A DNA stretch of 64,000 nucleotides from Nostoc sp. FACHB-280 (GTDB lineage: Bacteria; Cyanobacteriota; Cyanobacteriia; Cyanobacteriales; Nostocaceae). Position 1 is the stretch's first letter. The number at the start of each line of letters is the position of its first letter. The stretch covers positions 81,177 through 145,176 of the forward strand of contig NZ_JACJSD010000018.1 in NCBI RefSeq assembly GCF_014697615.1, in the 5' to 3' direction. Of the stretch, positions 16,483-25,749 are shown one piece after another. The notes beneath the pieces are model-generated. The model was given only the letters and a program-made list of their open reading frames with translations. It was not told the DNA's origin and made no database searches. The translations under genes and the position numbers were made by a program.

Positions 16483-17361
16483 AATCAACGGCAATAACAA
16501 TGTGACGAAGTAGTAAACTAATGGGGCTGTGAAGATATAGCTGTCGGTGCGGTCTAAAATGCCACCATGACCGGGGATCAGTTGTCCAGAGTCTTTCACC
16601 CCAGCATCGCGCTTCAGCATAGATTCTGTTAAATCGCCTAACAGACTAGCAATGCCAATTAGTAAACCCAAAGCTATGCCTGTAAACAAAAATTGGGGTA
16701 ACTGAAGATAATAGCAGCCTGCGATCGCTACAGCCACACTACCAGCAATCCCAAATACTGCGCCTTCTACAGTTTTTTTCGGGCTAATATCTGACAAACG
16801 AGTTTTACCAAAGAATTTGCCAAACACATAAGCGCCAATATCTGCCGCCCAAATACATAAAAACGCCAATATAGTAAATGTGAATCCTGGTGGTAAAGCA
16901 GCTAAATTTTTTTGGTCTAAAATTTCAGCCCAAGAATTCGGCCAGTAACCATTGAGGGGAATATTACTCACGGCTGCGCTACCAATGCCCCGTAGCCTTA
17001 CCCAATAGCTTGACAGATAAGCTACATAAAATAGTCCCATAATTGAAGCAGAAACATCAGCGATCGTCGCCATTTTGGGCTGAAATAGCAGGTAAAAACA
17101 AATCACAGTCCCACCCAGAGGTAAGACTGCATCTGCTAAACTGCCATCGACTGTACAGATAATTAGTAAGACTTGGCTGACAAAAATGGTGGTTTTTGTC
17201 GCCGGGATAATGCCTCTAGCCTTGACTAAATTAAAATATTCCAGTTGCCCTAAAAAGATGCTGACGGCAATCGCAACGGTGAAGTACCAACCTCCTAAAA
17301 GGGTGGCTGCCAAAGCAAGGGCGATCGCAATAATTCCACTAATAATTCGAGACCAAGGCAT
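16477..17361 (-). CDS. cdsA: Phosphatidate cytidylyltransferase
   Basis: 294 residues with about eight membrane helices and the CdsA signature near residues 248-277 (SMLKRDAGVKDSGQLIPGHG, GGILDRTDS), whose Asp residues bind the metal ions. It makes CDP-diacylglycerol from phosphatidic acid and CTP, the branch point for phosphatidylglycerol, which is needed by the photosystems. It follows cbiT by 15 bp on the same strand, so they are probably co-transcribed. The final Arg and stop codon lie in a heptamer repeat. Confidence 0.95.
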   Translation of the reverse strand: MPWSRIISGIIAIALALAATLLGGWYFTVAIAVSIFLGQLEYFNLVKARGIIPATKTTIFVSQVLLIICTVDGSLADAVLPLGGTVICFYLLFQPKMATIADVSASIMGLFYVAYLSSYWVRLRGIGSAAVSNIPLNGYWPNSWAEILDQKNLAALPPGFTFTILAFLCIWAADIGAYVFGKFFGKTRLSDISPKKTVEGAVFGIAGSVAVAIAGCYYLQLPQFLFTGIALGLLIGIASLLGDLTESMLKRDAGVKDSGQLIPGHGGILDRTDSYIFTAPLVYYFVTLLLPLIR

Positions 17362-17376
17362 AGAAGTATTTTAGAT

Positions 17377-17979
17377 TTAGTCTAGTTTCTCACCACTGAG
17401 GATAAAAATGGGATCAACTGCGGTAAAAGTCTGAGAAAAGCCTTTTGTCTCTAGACGATTGACAGCAGACTGAACAACTTCAATATTTACTGCGCGTAAC
17501 TGAGAAAAGCTTTGAGAAATAGCATACAGACTTTCTAGATTACCAGCTGTAGCCACAACGCGACCTGATGATGGCAAATAATCCCAGACAGTTCTTAAAA
17601 TATCCTGAATATATCTTCCCCCTTCGATGCACACCCTGTGAGGTGCTGTCTTAATTTCATGCAAACATTCTGGGGCGCTACCTTCTATTACTTCCACATT
17701 TTTGACCTCAAAGCGATCGCAGTTACGCTTAATTAAATTCGCCACTTCTTCATCTCGTTCTACGGCAATAATCTTGCCCTGGGGACACAGTAGCCCAATT
17801 TCTACAGGTATCGTCCCTGTACCTGCACCAATATCCCAAAATACAGAATCAGGTTTGAGGCGCAGTTGAGCAATCAACAACAGTCGCACTTCTCGTTGAG
17901 TAAAGGGAATTCCCGGCAAATTCTCAAATAATTCGTCGGGAATGCCAGGTGTAACGTAAGGCCAATGTTGGGTAGGCAT
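17377..17979 (-). CDS. cbiT: Precorrin-6Y C5,15-methyltransferase (decarboxylating), CbiT subunit
   Basis: 200 residues, a class I SAM-dependent methyltransferase. The N-terminal GIPDELFENLPGIPFTQREVR is the CbiT hallmark, followed by SAM motif I (WDIGAGTGTIPVEI), VERDEE, and CIEGGRYIQDIL. In cobalamin synthesis CbiT methylates C15 and decarboxylates the acetate side chain. Only the T half is present, as in organisms with a separate CbiE. It is unlinked to other cobalamin genes here and shares a unit with cdsA. Confidence 0.9.
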   Translation of the reverse strand: MPTQHWPYVTPGIPDELFENLPGIPFTQREVRLLLIAQLRLKPDSVFWDIGAGTGTIPVEIGLLCPQGKIIAVERDEEVANLIKRNCDRFEVKNVEVIEGSAPECLHEIKTAPHRVCIEGGRYIQDILRTVWDYLPSSGRVVATAGNLESLYAISQSFSQLRAVNIEVVQSAVNRLETKGFSQTFTAVDPIFILSGEKLD

Positions 17980-18073
17980 ATTAAAGATATTTTTATACTA
18001 AAGATACTCGCTTGTTAAATTTAGACAAGTTATACGCTATCGAGAGTTTGGCAACGTAGCATCATCAGCAATT

Positions 18074-19552
18074 ATGATAACTGAGCAAATATTAGGCGGT
18101 CGCTACGAAATTCAACAGCAATTAGGCAAAAAGGCAGGGCGGCGGACTTTTGTCGCTCGTGATTTAACAACTCAAGAATTAGTCATCATTAAGTTACTCT
18201 CATTTAATAGTGACTTTGAATGGGATGATCTCAAGTTATTTGAGCGTGAAGCCGAAACGTTAAAATCTTTATCACATCCTGCTATCCCTCGGTATTTAGA
18301 CTATTTTGAGGTAAATTCACCAACTATCAAAGGCTTTGCTCTGGTACAAACTTATATCCCAGCCCAAACTTTAGAGCAGTGTTTACAATCGGGGCGGAGT
18401 TTTACAGAAGTTGAAGTTAAACAGATAGCCACAGCAATTTTAGAAATTTTGATTTACCTACACGGTTTAAATCCACCTGTGATCCACCGTGATCTTAAGC
18501 CTAGCAATATTTTATTGGGCGATCGCTCTGGTAATAGTGTCGGTCAAGTCTATTTAGTCGATTTTGGTTCTGTGCAAACAGTCTTGGCCACTGAAGGGGG
18601 AACGCGGACTGTAGTTGGTACTTACGGTTATATGCCACCAGAACAATTTGGTGGACGCACAGTACCCGCATCTGATTTATACAGTTTAGGCGCAACTTTA
18701 ATTTATTTAGTTACAGGTACTCACCCGGCTGATTTACCCCAAAAAGATTTGCAAATTCAATTTGATAATGCTGTTCATCTGAGTTCGGGTTTGACGCAGT
18801 GGTTACAGTGGATGACTGAACCAAGTTTAGACAGGCGCTTGAGTTCGGCAAATGCAGCACTGGCAGCTTTGGAACATCCACAACTTTTACAAAAACTCCA
18901 ACCAGCAGAAATTAACTTGTCAGACTGGATTAGAGGTCATTGGTATTGGGATGGAAATAATTGGGTTTCTAATAATCTAGATGTTGACATTTCCAAACCT
19001 GCTGGCAGCAAAATTCAACTCACAAAAAATGGGGATGCACTAGAAATTACAATTCCGTCAAAGGGTTTTGATATATCAATCCTATATGGCGCTGGATTTG
19101 CGATCGCGTGGAATTGTTTTACTTTATTTTGGACTATTACCGTTATGATTTCAGCTTTTCCGGTTGGGATTCTCGTTGCTCTTTTTTCCATACCTTTTTG
19201 GAGTGGTGGCTTGGCAATGATTTGGGGCATACTATTTGATTTATTTGGCAGTCTACGATTACGAATAGATAACAACCAATTCAGCTTAAAGCGGCATTTG
19301 TTTGGCTTTACATTTAATCGTCCGCAAGCATCGCCCAGAGACAAGATCAACCATTTAGTTTACATTCCTGAGCATTTTACGAAAAACCAAGAAGGTATTC
19401 GCAAGCTAGTTCCAGCACAACTAGATATTTGGGTTGGTAGAGAAAAATACAGCCTTGGTGGTTACACAGGTATAACTTTATCAGCAGTAGAGATAGAATG
19501 GTTAGCTCATGAATTAAGCGATTGGTCAAGTATCCCCATTACCCAAGACTAA
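18074..19552 (+). CDS. Serine/threonine protein kinase with C-terminal membrane region
   Basis: 492 residues. Kinase domain about 11-265: the glycine-rich loop is weak (GRYEIQQQLGKKAGRRTFVA), but VIIKLL supplies the ATP-binding Lys; catalytic loop HRDLKPSNILL, metal-binding DFG (VDFGSVQ), and GTYGYMPPEQFGG. After a tryptophan-rich linker there are two membrane helices (about 335-390) and a C-terminal domain ending in ALSDWSSIPITQD-like sequence. This layout is frequent among cyanobacterial Pkn2-type kinases. The substrate is unknown. Confidence 0.9.
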   Translation: MITEQILGGRYEIQQQLGKKAGRRTFVARDLTTQELVIIKLLSFNSDFEWDDLKLFEREAETLKSLSHPAIPRYLDYFEVNSPTIKGFALVQTYIPAQTLEQCLQSGRSFTEVEVKQIATAILEILIYLHGLNPPVIHRDLKPSNILLGDRSGNSVGQVYLVDFGSVQTVLATEGGTRTVVGTYGYMPPEQFGGRTVPASDLYSLGATLIYLVTGTHPADLPQKDLQIQFDNAVHLSSGLTQWLQWMTEPSLDRRLSSANAALAALEHPQLLQKLQPAEINLSDWIRGHWYWDGNNWVSNNLDVDISKPAGSKIQLTKNGDALEITIPSKGFDISILYGAGFAIAWNCFTLFWTITVMISAFPVGILVALFSIPFWSGGLAMIWGILFDLFGSLRLRIDNNQFSLKRHLFGFTFNRPQASPRDKINHLVYIPEHFTKNQEGIRKLVPAQLDIWVGREKYSLGGYTGITLSAVEIEWLAHELSDWSSIPITQD

Positions 19553-19629
19553 GCAAGATAGTTTTAGAAATAGCTTGTACAACATCGGTTTATAGTTGAC
19601 TACAGAAGCTTGAGAGAGAGGAAACTTGT

Positions 19630-19803
19630 ATGTTTGGACTGGGATGGCCAGAGGTGGGTATCATTGCCATAGTCGCACTGCTGATTTTTGGCCCGAAAAA
19701 AATTCCTGAACTGGGAAATGCACTGGGCAAGACTTTACGAGGTTTTAAAGAAGAATTGAATACTAGCAATGATGAAAAGAATTCGGAAAAAGAACAGGAA
19801 TAA
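19630..19803 (+). CDS. tatA: Sec-independent translocase protein TatA/E
   Basis: 57 residues: MFGLGWPEVGIIAIVALLIF membrane helix, the hinge GPKKIPELG, an amphipathic helix (NALGKTLRGFKEEL) and a short acidic tail. This is the complete TatA/TatE pattern. TatA oligomers form the passage for folded proteins in the twin-arginine pathway of plasma and thylakoid membranes. The ATG at 19630 follows a purine-rich gagagagg about ten bases upstream. No tatC or tatB lies nearby. It is too short for many gene finders. Confidence 0.93.
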   Translation: MFGLGWPEVGIIAIVALLIFGPKKIPELGNALGKTLRGFKEELNTSNDEKNSEKEQE

Positions 19804-19880
19804 GAGATAGGTTACAGGTTACAAGGTTACAGGCTTGTTTTGATTGCCAAACAGCCCTGACGCTGTTGAGGTGAAAATAT

Positions 19881-19905
19881 AAAGGCGCGAAGTTTTCGCG
19901 CCTTT
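19881..19905. terminator. Bidirectional terminator-like hairpin between tatA and cphA
   Basis: Perfect stem aaaggcgcga (19881-19890) / tcgcgccttt (19896-19905) with a 5-base loop, A-flanked on one side and T-flanked on the other, between the convergent tatA and cphA genes. Confidence 0.75.
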
Positions 19906-20015
19906 ACTAATGAAAAATCCTAAATTGTATTTACAGCAGGGTACAGGTGAGTGAGGGACAAATTTTCAGAAAAAAGCGTATGTTAAAGAACTTTTAACCT
20001 GATACCTGTTCCCTG

Positions 20016-22721
20016 CTATAAAAGTGTGTTGATCACTGAGGAAGGGGACACCCCATTTTGATTTTCTGCGGCGGTTGTGGGAGTGTTTTGTAGAGGCACT
20101 TCTTCTTTAACTAGACCACGCACTTTAATTAACTTAATCGCGCGGCTCACACTCTCTGGCAAAATTACCACAAGGCCGTTTTCAGGAGCCATATCCAAAC
20201 CTTTGTTAATAGCTTGGGTTTCGTCCATAATGACTTCGCAACGGGCATCGGGTTTCACTTGTTTAATCCCCTTCATAATCAATTGCGAAGCTGATCCCCG
20301 TGGTCTACCGCGTGTGTCATCATCTTCTTTAACGATGATGTAGTCGAAAATATCTGCGGCTAGTTTACCTAAAGTAACAAAGTCTTCGTCGCGGCGATCG
20401 CCAGGGCCACCAACTACACCAACCCTTTGTCCAGTATTCCAGTTACGCACAAATGCACCAACAGCTTCGTAACTGGCTGGGTTATGGGCATAATCTACTA
20501 AGGCGTGGAAGGTTCCTAAGTTAAATAAGTTCATTCTGCCAGGGGTTTGACTGACAGAAGCACGGAATGTCTTTAACCCAGCGCGAATTTGTTCAATGGT
20601 GACGTTCTGCACAAAGGCTGCCAAACTCGCAGCTAAGGCGTTAGCAATCATAAACGGCGCACGTCCACCCATTGTCAACGGGATTTGTTCTGCCCTTTCG
20701 ATGCGATGTGTCCAATCGCCCTTGACAATTGATAGATAGCCATTTTCGTAGACTGCGGCGACTCCTCCTTGTTGAATGTGCTTGCGGACTAATTCTGAGT
20801 CCGGGTTCATGGTGAAGTAAGCAATGTTTGCCTTGGTTTTTTCTGCCATTGCAGCCACACGGCGATCGTCGGCATTCAAGACAGCATAGCCATCCGGATA
20901 TACAGCTTCAGCAACTACACTCTTGAGGTTAGCTAATTGATCAATGGTATCAATATCACCAATCCCTAAATGATCAGCAGCCACGTTCAACACTACACCC
21001 ACGTTTGCCGCTTCAAATCCTAAGCCGGAACGTAAAATTCCACCACGGGCGCTTTCTAATACAGCTACTTCTACAGTTGGGTCTTGCAGAATCAGGTGGG
21101 CGCTTTGCGGGCCTGTGTTATCTCCTGCCTCTACTAAGTAATCTCCGATGTAAGTTCCATCTGTAGTTGTGTAACCTACTACCTTACCCGTTTGTTTATA
21201 AATATGTGCCAGCAGTCGGGTCGTGGTGGTTTTACCATTTGTACCTGTGATGCTGAGGATGGGAATCTGGTTGGATTGTTCGTTGGGGAACAGCATATCA
21301 ATCACTGCACCAGCAACGTTGCGGGGAATGCCCACACTGGGGGCAACGTGCATCCGAAAACCAGGAGCGGCGTTGACTTCCACAATCACCCCATCAACTT
21401 CGCGCAAGGGGCGGCTAATATCTGTGGTGACGATATCTAAGCCAGCGACATCTAAACCGATAGTCTTGACAACCCTTTGAGCAATCCAAATGTTTTCCGG
21501 GTGGATTTCATCAGTCCGGTCTACGGCAATGCCACCTGTACTGAGGTTAGCGGTTGCTCGTAGGTAACAAATTGTGCCTTTGGGTAAGACGCTGTTGAGG
21601 GTATAACCTTGGCGTTCTAGTAGCTGGTAGCTAGTGCGGTCAAGTTCAATCTTGGTGAGAACTTTGTCATGTCCTTCGCCACGATTGGGATCTTTGTTGG
21701 TTTCTTCAATTAATTCGGCGATCGTGGATCTACCATCACCAACAACATGAGCAGGTACACGTTCAGCTACGGCTACTACTTTGCCATCTACCACAAGTAC
21801 CCGATGATCGCGCCCAACGTAATACCGCTCAACAATAATTGACCGAGAAACTTGTCTAGCTGCTTCGTAGGCTGCTTCTGCTTCTTCCCAGTTTCTAATA
21901 TCAATGGTGATGCCGCGTCCATGATTGCCGTCTAGTGGCTTAATCACGATGGGATAGCCACCAACGTATTCAATCGCTTCTTCCAAATCATCCAAAAAGT
22001 TAATCACAGTACCTCTGGGTACTGGGACACCAGCTGCGGCTAAGATGCGTTTTGTCGCTTCCTTATCACAAGCTAGTTCTACTCCCAGGATGCCGGTTTT
22101 ATCCGTCATTGTGGCTTGCATTCGCTTTTGGTTCACGCCATAACCTAGCTGAATCAAAAAGCGTGCGCCTAGCTGCATCCAGGGAATGCCTCTTTTTTCT
22201 GCTTCTTTAACAATTGCTTCTGTAGAGGGGCCTAAAGAAGCGTCACGCCAGAAGTCTTTCAGGTCTTGGATATCTTGTTCTAGTTCTGCCTTGGGATAGC
22301 GGCCGCGATCGACAATGCTTTGGCACAGCCTAACTGCGGCTCTGCCGGCATAGCGTCCTGCTTCCTCGTTCAGGTATTCTATGACTACCTGATAAACTCC
22401 GGGGGTTGATGTTTCGCGGGTGCGGCCGAAGCCGACGTGCATTCCAGCTAGTTCTTGGAGTTCTAAGGCTACGTGTTCCACAATGTGGCCCATCATAGTA
22501 CCTTCTCGTACCCGCATTAGAAAACCACCATGACAGCCAGGCGAACAATAATGACCCTCCAGACTTGGCAGCGCCTCAACTAATCCTTCATAAAATCCAG
22601 GGATTTCATTTGAGGGCGTCTCGGCAAGGTTCTCTAAATCGAGGCGCATGACGATCAGTTTGTGGCGTCGAATGCTCCAGTAGTTTGGGCCGCGTAAGGT
22701 CTGGATCTTGAGGATTCTCAT
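20016..22721 (-). CDS. cphA: Cyanophycin synthetase
   Basis: 901 residues from ATG 22721 (MRILKIQTLRGPNYWSIRRH, the conserved CphA start); the frame is open ten codons further but those are not family-like. Domain order: N-terminal CphA domain, ATP-grasp domain (about 210-470) that adds aspartate, then a Mur-ligase-like domain with the P-loop SITGTNGKTTTTRL (about residue 485) that adds arginine. It makes the nitrogen reserve polymer multi-L-arginyl-poly-L-aspartate without a template. The cyanophycinase gene lies 172 bp upstream on the same strand. Confidence 0.97.
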   Translation of the reverse strand: MRILKIQTLRGPNYWSIRRHKLIVMRLDLENLAETPSNEIPGFYEGLVEALPSLEGHYCSPGCHGGFLMRVREGTMMGHIVEHVALELQELAGMHVGFGRTRETSTPGVYQVVIEYLNEEAGRYAGRAAVRLCQSIVDRGRYPKAELEQDIQDLKDFWRDASLGPSTEAIVKEAEKRGIPWMQLGARFLIQLGYGVNQKRMQATMTDKTGILGVELACDKEATKRILAAAGVPVPRGTVINFLDDLEEAIEYVGGYPIVIKPLDGNHGRGITIDIRNWEEAEAAYEAARQVSRSIIVERYYVGRDHRVLVVDGKVVAVAERVPAHVVGDGRSTIAELIEETNKDPNRGEGHDKVLTKIELDRTSYQLLERQGYTLNSVLPKGTICYLRATANLSTGGIAVDRTDEIHPENIWIAQRVVKTIGLDVAGLDIVTTDISRPLREVDGVIVEVNAAPGFRMHVAPSVGIPRNVAGAVIDMLFPNEQSNQIPILSITGTNGKTTTTRLLAHIYKQTGKVVGYTTTDGTYIGDYLVEAGDNTGPQSAHLILQDPTVEVAVLESARGGILRSGLGFEAANVGVVLNVAADHLGIGDIDTIDQLANLKSVVAEAVYPDGYAVLNADDRRVAAMAEKTKANIAYFTMNPDSELVRKHIQQGGVAAVYENGYLSIVKGDWTHRIERAEQIPLTMGGRAPFMIANALAASLAAFVQNVTIEQIRAGLKTFRASVSQTPGRMNLFNLGTFHALVDYAHNPASYEAVGAFVRNWNTGQRVGVVGGPGDRRDEDFVTLGKLAADIFDYIIVKEDDDTRGRPRGSASQLIMKGIKQVKPDARCEVIMDETQAINKGLDMAPENGLVVILPESVSRAIKLIKVRGLVKEEVPLQNTPTTAAENQNGVSPSSVINTLL

Positions 22722-22793
22722 GGGAATAGGTAGATGGAGATTCGGAACCAAAATTCTAGTTTCTTACTGGATTTGATCGCTAAACTGTTCATG

Positions 22794-22815
22794 GTAAACA
22801 GTTTTTTCTGTTTAC
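22794..22815. terminator. Small hairpin between cphB and cphA
   Basis: gtaaacag (22794-22801) and ctgtttac (22808-22815) flank six Ts. It lies between the cphB stop and the cphA start and may attenuate read-through or bind a regulator; the sequence does not decide. Confidence 0.4.
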
Positions 22816-22893
22816 ATGGTATTCTGTGGATTTTTTCTACTGCCATAAATAAACAGATGATCAACTCACTGTAACCTCGGATACTCTATCCCG

Positions 22894-23757
22894 TCAGCTG
22901 GAGATCCGGTGTACCGCAGGCAATACAGTCCGCTGGTACAAGTGGAAGCGATCGCCATAGCTGAGGATATGCAGACGTAAGTTATGCAACGTCAATGGTT
23001 CATTTGCACCAACGTGAGGTTCATTGGTGTGGGTAAGTTCAGTGGGGTCAACAATGGTCACACTGCCTTTGCCCATAACTTGTAACCAACCATCGCGTTC
23101 AAATACAGCACAGGTATCTTCATCGATACCAATTCCCAGTCGGTCTGGATGAGAGGCGATCGCACTAATCAGACGACCCATACGATTACGGTTGTGGAAG
23201 TGTTGATCAACAATCACTTCAGGGATAAATCCCAAACCCGTCGCCATATCGACTAAAGAGCGATTGGGCGTTTCACCACTACCACCACCAGCTATCATGT
23301 GATGCCCCATTACGGCTGCACCAGCACTAGTGCCTGCTAAGGTTAACTGTCCCCCTCTCACCCGCTGCCGGATAATTTCCATCGCTGGTGTATCTGCCAA
23401 CACGCCACAAAGGCGCAATTGGTCTCCTCCTGTCAGAAATACCCCGCTACACGCCTCTAGAGATGCCTTAACCTGGGAGGATTCACATTGTTCCCGCTCA
23501 CGAATATCTAAAATTTCAACTTTTTCAGCACCCATCTCCTCAAAAATGCGAATGTACCGACCACCGATAATAGCGGGTTCGCGGGAGGCTGATGGAACAA
23601 TTGTAATATAAGCCTTATTAGCACCGGCACGGCCGAAAAAAGTTCTTAGGATTTCGCGCCCATGAACTTTATCTTCAGCGCCTCCGATGACCATAACAGC
23701 GGTTTTAGTTGCTTGGGGTGTCCTCATTTCCAGCGATTTAGCTTTTAATTGCTGCAT
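22894..23757 (-). CDS. cphB: Cyanophycinase
   Basis: 287 residues from ATG 23757, chosen because AGGAGAG lies just upstream and MQQLKAKSLEMRTPQATKTA matches known CphB starts; the frame is open to 23943 through repeat sequence. Serine peptidase of family S51: catalytic Ser in AGTSAGAAVMG, with the conserved QHFHNRNRMGRL and GIDEDTC. It cleaves cyanophycin to beta-Asp-Arg dipeptides in the cytoplasm. Its order before cphA matches the cphB-cphA arrangement of heterocystous cyanobacteria. Confidence 0.95.
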   Translation of the reverse strand: MQQLKAKSLEMRTPQATKTAVMVIGGAEDKVHGREILRTFFGRAGANKAYITIVPSASREPAIIGGRYIRIFEEMGAEKVEILDIREREQCESSQVKASLEACSGVFLTGGDQLRLCGVLADTPAMEIIRQRVRGGQLTLAGTSAGAAVMGHHMIAGGGSGETPNRSLVDMATGLGFIPEVIVDQHFHNRNRMGRLISAIASHPDRLGIGIDEDTCAVFERDGWLQVMGKGSVTIVDPTELTHTNEPHVGANEPLTLHNLRLHILSYGDRFHLYQRTVLPAVHRISS

Positions 23758-23786
23758 TTTGTCTCTCCTGTCAACAACTTCAGGAA

Positions 23787-23873
23787 CCATTGCTTGGGAC
23801 GGGTTTTCCGGTATATAGCAAATGGCATGGCCATTACTTGGGACGGGTTTCCTGGCTGGTAGCGAATGGTATG
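23787..23873. repeat. Direct tandem duplication (about 44 bp) upstream of cphB
   Basis: The units ccattgcttgggacgggttt... (23787-23830) and ccattacttgggacgggttt... (23831-23873) lie head to tail, each ending in aatggcatg or aatggtatg. They lie 30-116 bp before the cphB start, in its leader. Confidence 0.7.
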
Positions 23874-24397
23874 TGAATTTAACAAGGTTCAGTATCCATT
23901 TTGCTTTCTTAAGAGGACACTTTTTGGAAGTTGCAAGGGGCAATTTCTGCCAACTTGGCTTCTTGCTTGAGCCACATAAAGTTGTGATTTTTTATGTGTC
24001 TCTTGCCTTTGTTCAAAGCCAGCGCCTTGTTGTTTCCCTGTCCACAGTTCCAGACTGGCAGAATATTGTTTCGGAGCTAGGGTTCCTGGAAGAATTGGGG
24101 AACTCATTTTCCTTTCTGGGATTGGGTGTGAGCAGGTCTGAACACGCTGTTTTGTGGTCTGGCTCGATAAATCCTGGAAGTTGTTAACTTTGGTCAGATT
24201 ATTAATTTAAATGTAGTTGTGACAATATTTAAACATAAATTAAGTAATTAGAAAAACTTTGGTTGCCACTAAAAATCAATAGTTCTAGTACTTTTAGATA
24301 CTATTGATTAAGCTTATCTGTAGTTGTAACCTACATTTGCTTCTTGTGTTTACTAGACATTCAATTTTAAGATTAGTGTTCTTGAATACGAATTACT
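23874..24397. other. Divergent spacer cphB / trmD, no supported gene
   Basis: About 520 bp. An open plus-strand frame (23822-24187) has no family resemblance. A palindrome tgtag-N7-ctaca lies at 24319-24335, about 65 bp before the trmD start, and could be an operator. No GTA-N8-TAC NtcA site was found by eye. Confidence 0.4.
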
Positions 24398-25153
24398 GTG
24401 CGCTTTGATATAGTTACGCTTTTTCCTGATTGTTTTACCTCAGTTCTCAGTTCTGGGCTGTTGGGTAAAGCTTTAGCCAAACAAATTGCCCAAGTGAACT
24501 TAGTAAATCCCAGAGACTTTACCAATGACAAACACCGTAAGGTAGATGATGAACCCTACGGGGGCGGCGTGGGAATGCTAATGAAGCCGGAACCAATTTT
24601 TGGTGCGGTGGAGTCGCTACCTTGTTTACCTCGCCGAGAAATAATTTTGATGAGTCCCCAAGGTCAAACCATCGACCAACCTCTGTTGCGGGAGTTGGCG
24701 ACTAATTATGACCAACTAATAGTCATTTGTGGTCATTATGAAGGGGTAGATGAGCGAGTGCAGAATTTAGTGACGCGGGAAGTGTCTTTAGGGGATTTTA
24801 TTCTCACAGGGGGCGAAATTCCGGCAATGGCGTTAATTAATGGGGTGGTGCGCTTGTTACCGGGAACTGTGGGTAAGGTAGAATCGCTGAAATCTGAAAG
24901 TTTTGAAGAAGGGTTGCTAGATTATCCCCAATATACTCGTCCAGCAAATTTTCGCGGCTGGAAAGTGCCAGATGTCTTACTCTCTGGGAATCATGCGGCG
25001 ATCGCGCGTTGGCGTTATGAACAACAAATTCAACGCACCGGCGATCGCCGCCCCGATTTACTGGAAAAATGGCAAGAGGAGAAGAAGCAGGGGAGCAGCA
25101 CCTCGGCTCCGCTCGGCGAACGGGAGCAGGGAGCAGGGGAGAATAATTGTTGA
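24398..25153 (+). CDS. trmD: tRNA (guanine-N1-)-methyltransferase
   Basis: 251 residues from GTG 24398 (MRFDIVTLFPDCF is the universal TrmD start). SPOUT-class knot motifs are present: SPQGQTIDQPLLREL, CGHYEGVDERV and SLGDFILTGGEIPAM; later YPQYTRPANFRGW, VPDVLLSGNHAAIARWR. It makes m1G37 in tRNAs to prevent frameshifting. The last 25 or so residues (KQGSSTSAPLGEREQGAGEN) are not TrmD-like; they are translated from a spacer repeat (gggagcaggg and ctccgctcggcgaacg), so the native C-terminus probably ended near WQEEK. Confidence 0.95.
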   Translation: MRFDIVTLFPDCFTSVLSSGLLGKALAKQIAQVNLVNPRDFTNDKHRKVDDEPYGGGVGMLMKPEPIFGAVESLPCLPRREIILMSPQGQTIDQPLLRELATNYDQLIVICGHYEGVDERVQNLVTREVSLGDFILTGGEIPAMALINGVVRLLPGTVGKVESLKSESFEEGLLDYPQYTRPANFRGWKVPDVLLSGNHAAIARWRYEQQIQRTGDRRPDLLEKWQEEKKQGSSTSAPLGEREQGAGENNC

Positions 25154-25177
25154 CCATTGACCAAGGACAAATGACAA

Positions 25178-25663
25178 ATGACTAACATCAGAATTGGTAA
25201 CGGCTACGATATTCACAGATTGGTGAGCGATCGCGCTTTAATTTTAGGTGGCATTCAAATTCCCCATGAACTTGGTTTACTTGGACATAGTGACGCGGAT
25301 GTGTTAACTCACGCCATCATGGATGCTATGTTAGGGGCTTTATCCTTGGGTGATATTGGCCATTACTTTCCCCCCACTGATCCCCAATGGGCAGGGGCAG
25401 ATAGTTGGATACTTTTAACTCAAGTACATCAGCTAATAAAAGACCAAGGTTGGCAAATAGGTAACATAGATTCAGTCGTGGTTGCTGAACGCCCAAAATT
25501 AAAACCGCATATCGATAAAATGCGTAGTAAACTTGCCACTGTTTTAGAACTACAACCCAATCAAATTGGCATCAAAGCTACCACCAACGAAAAACTCGGC
25601 CCAGTAGGACGAGAAGAAGGTATTTGTGCTTATGCTGTAGTCTTACTCATCGCTACTGATTAA
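25178..25663 (+). CDS. ispF: 2-C-methyl-D-erythritol 2,4-cyclodiphosphate synthase
   Basis: 161 residues, normal length. Motifs: GNGYDIHRL (metal-binding Asp and His), [20 protein letters not shown] (second His and substrate site), [11 protein letters not shown], and the C-terminal [17 protein letters not shown]. It is the fifth enzyme of the MEP isoprenoid pathway. It lies 24 bp after trmD and is probably co-transcribed. The spacer and start region contain the aatgacaaatgac repeat. Confidence 0.95.
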   Translation: MTNIRIGNGYDIHRLVSDRALILGGIQIPHELGLLGHSDADVLTHAIMDAMLGALSLGDIGHYFPPTDPQWAGADSWILLTQVHQLIKDQGWQIGNIDSVVVAERPKLKPHIDKMRSKLATVLELQPNQIGIKATTNEKLGPVGREEGICAYAVVLLIATD

Positions 25664-25749
25664 GGTCAGAATCTATTAAGGGGTAGGATACTAGTAAATT
25701 AGCAAGTCTTACTATCCCAAATTGTTAACTAACTCGGAACCAGAGAACA

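Noticed and set aside
23822..24187. 121-residue open frame on the plus strand upstream of trmD
   Set aside because: It lies across the tandem duplication in the cphB leader, has no recognisable family, no ribosome site and an odd composition.
24319..24335. tgtag-N7-ctaca as an NtcA site
   Set aside because: The spacing is GTA-N9-TAC, not GTA-N8-TAC, so I do not call it an NtcA site.
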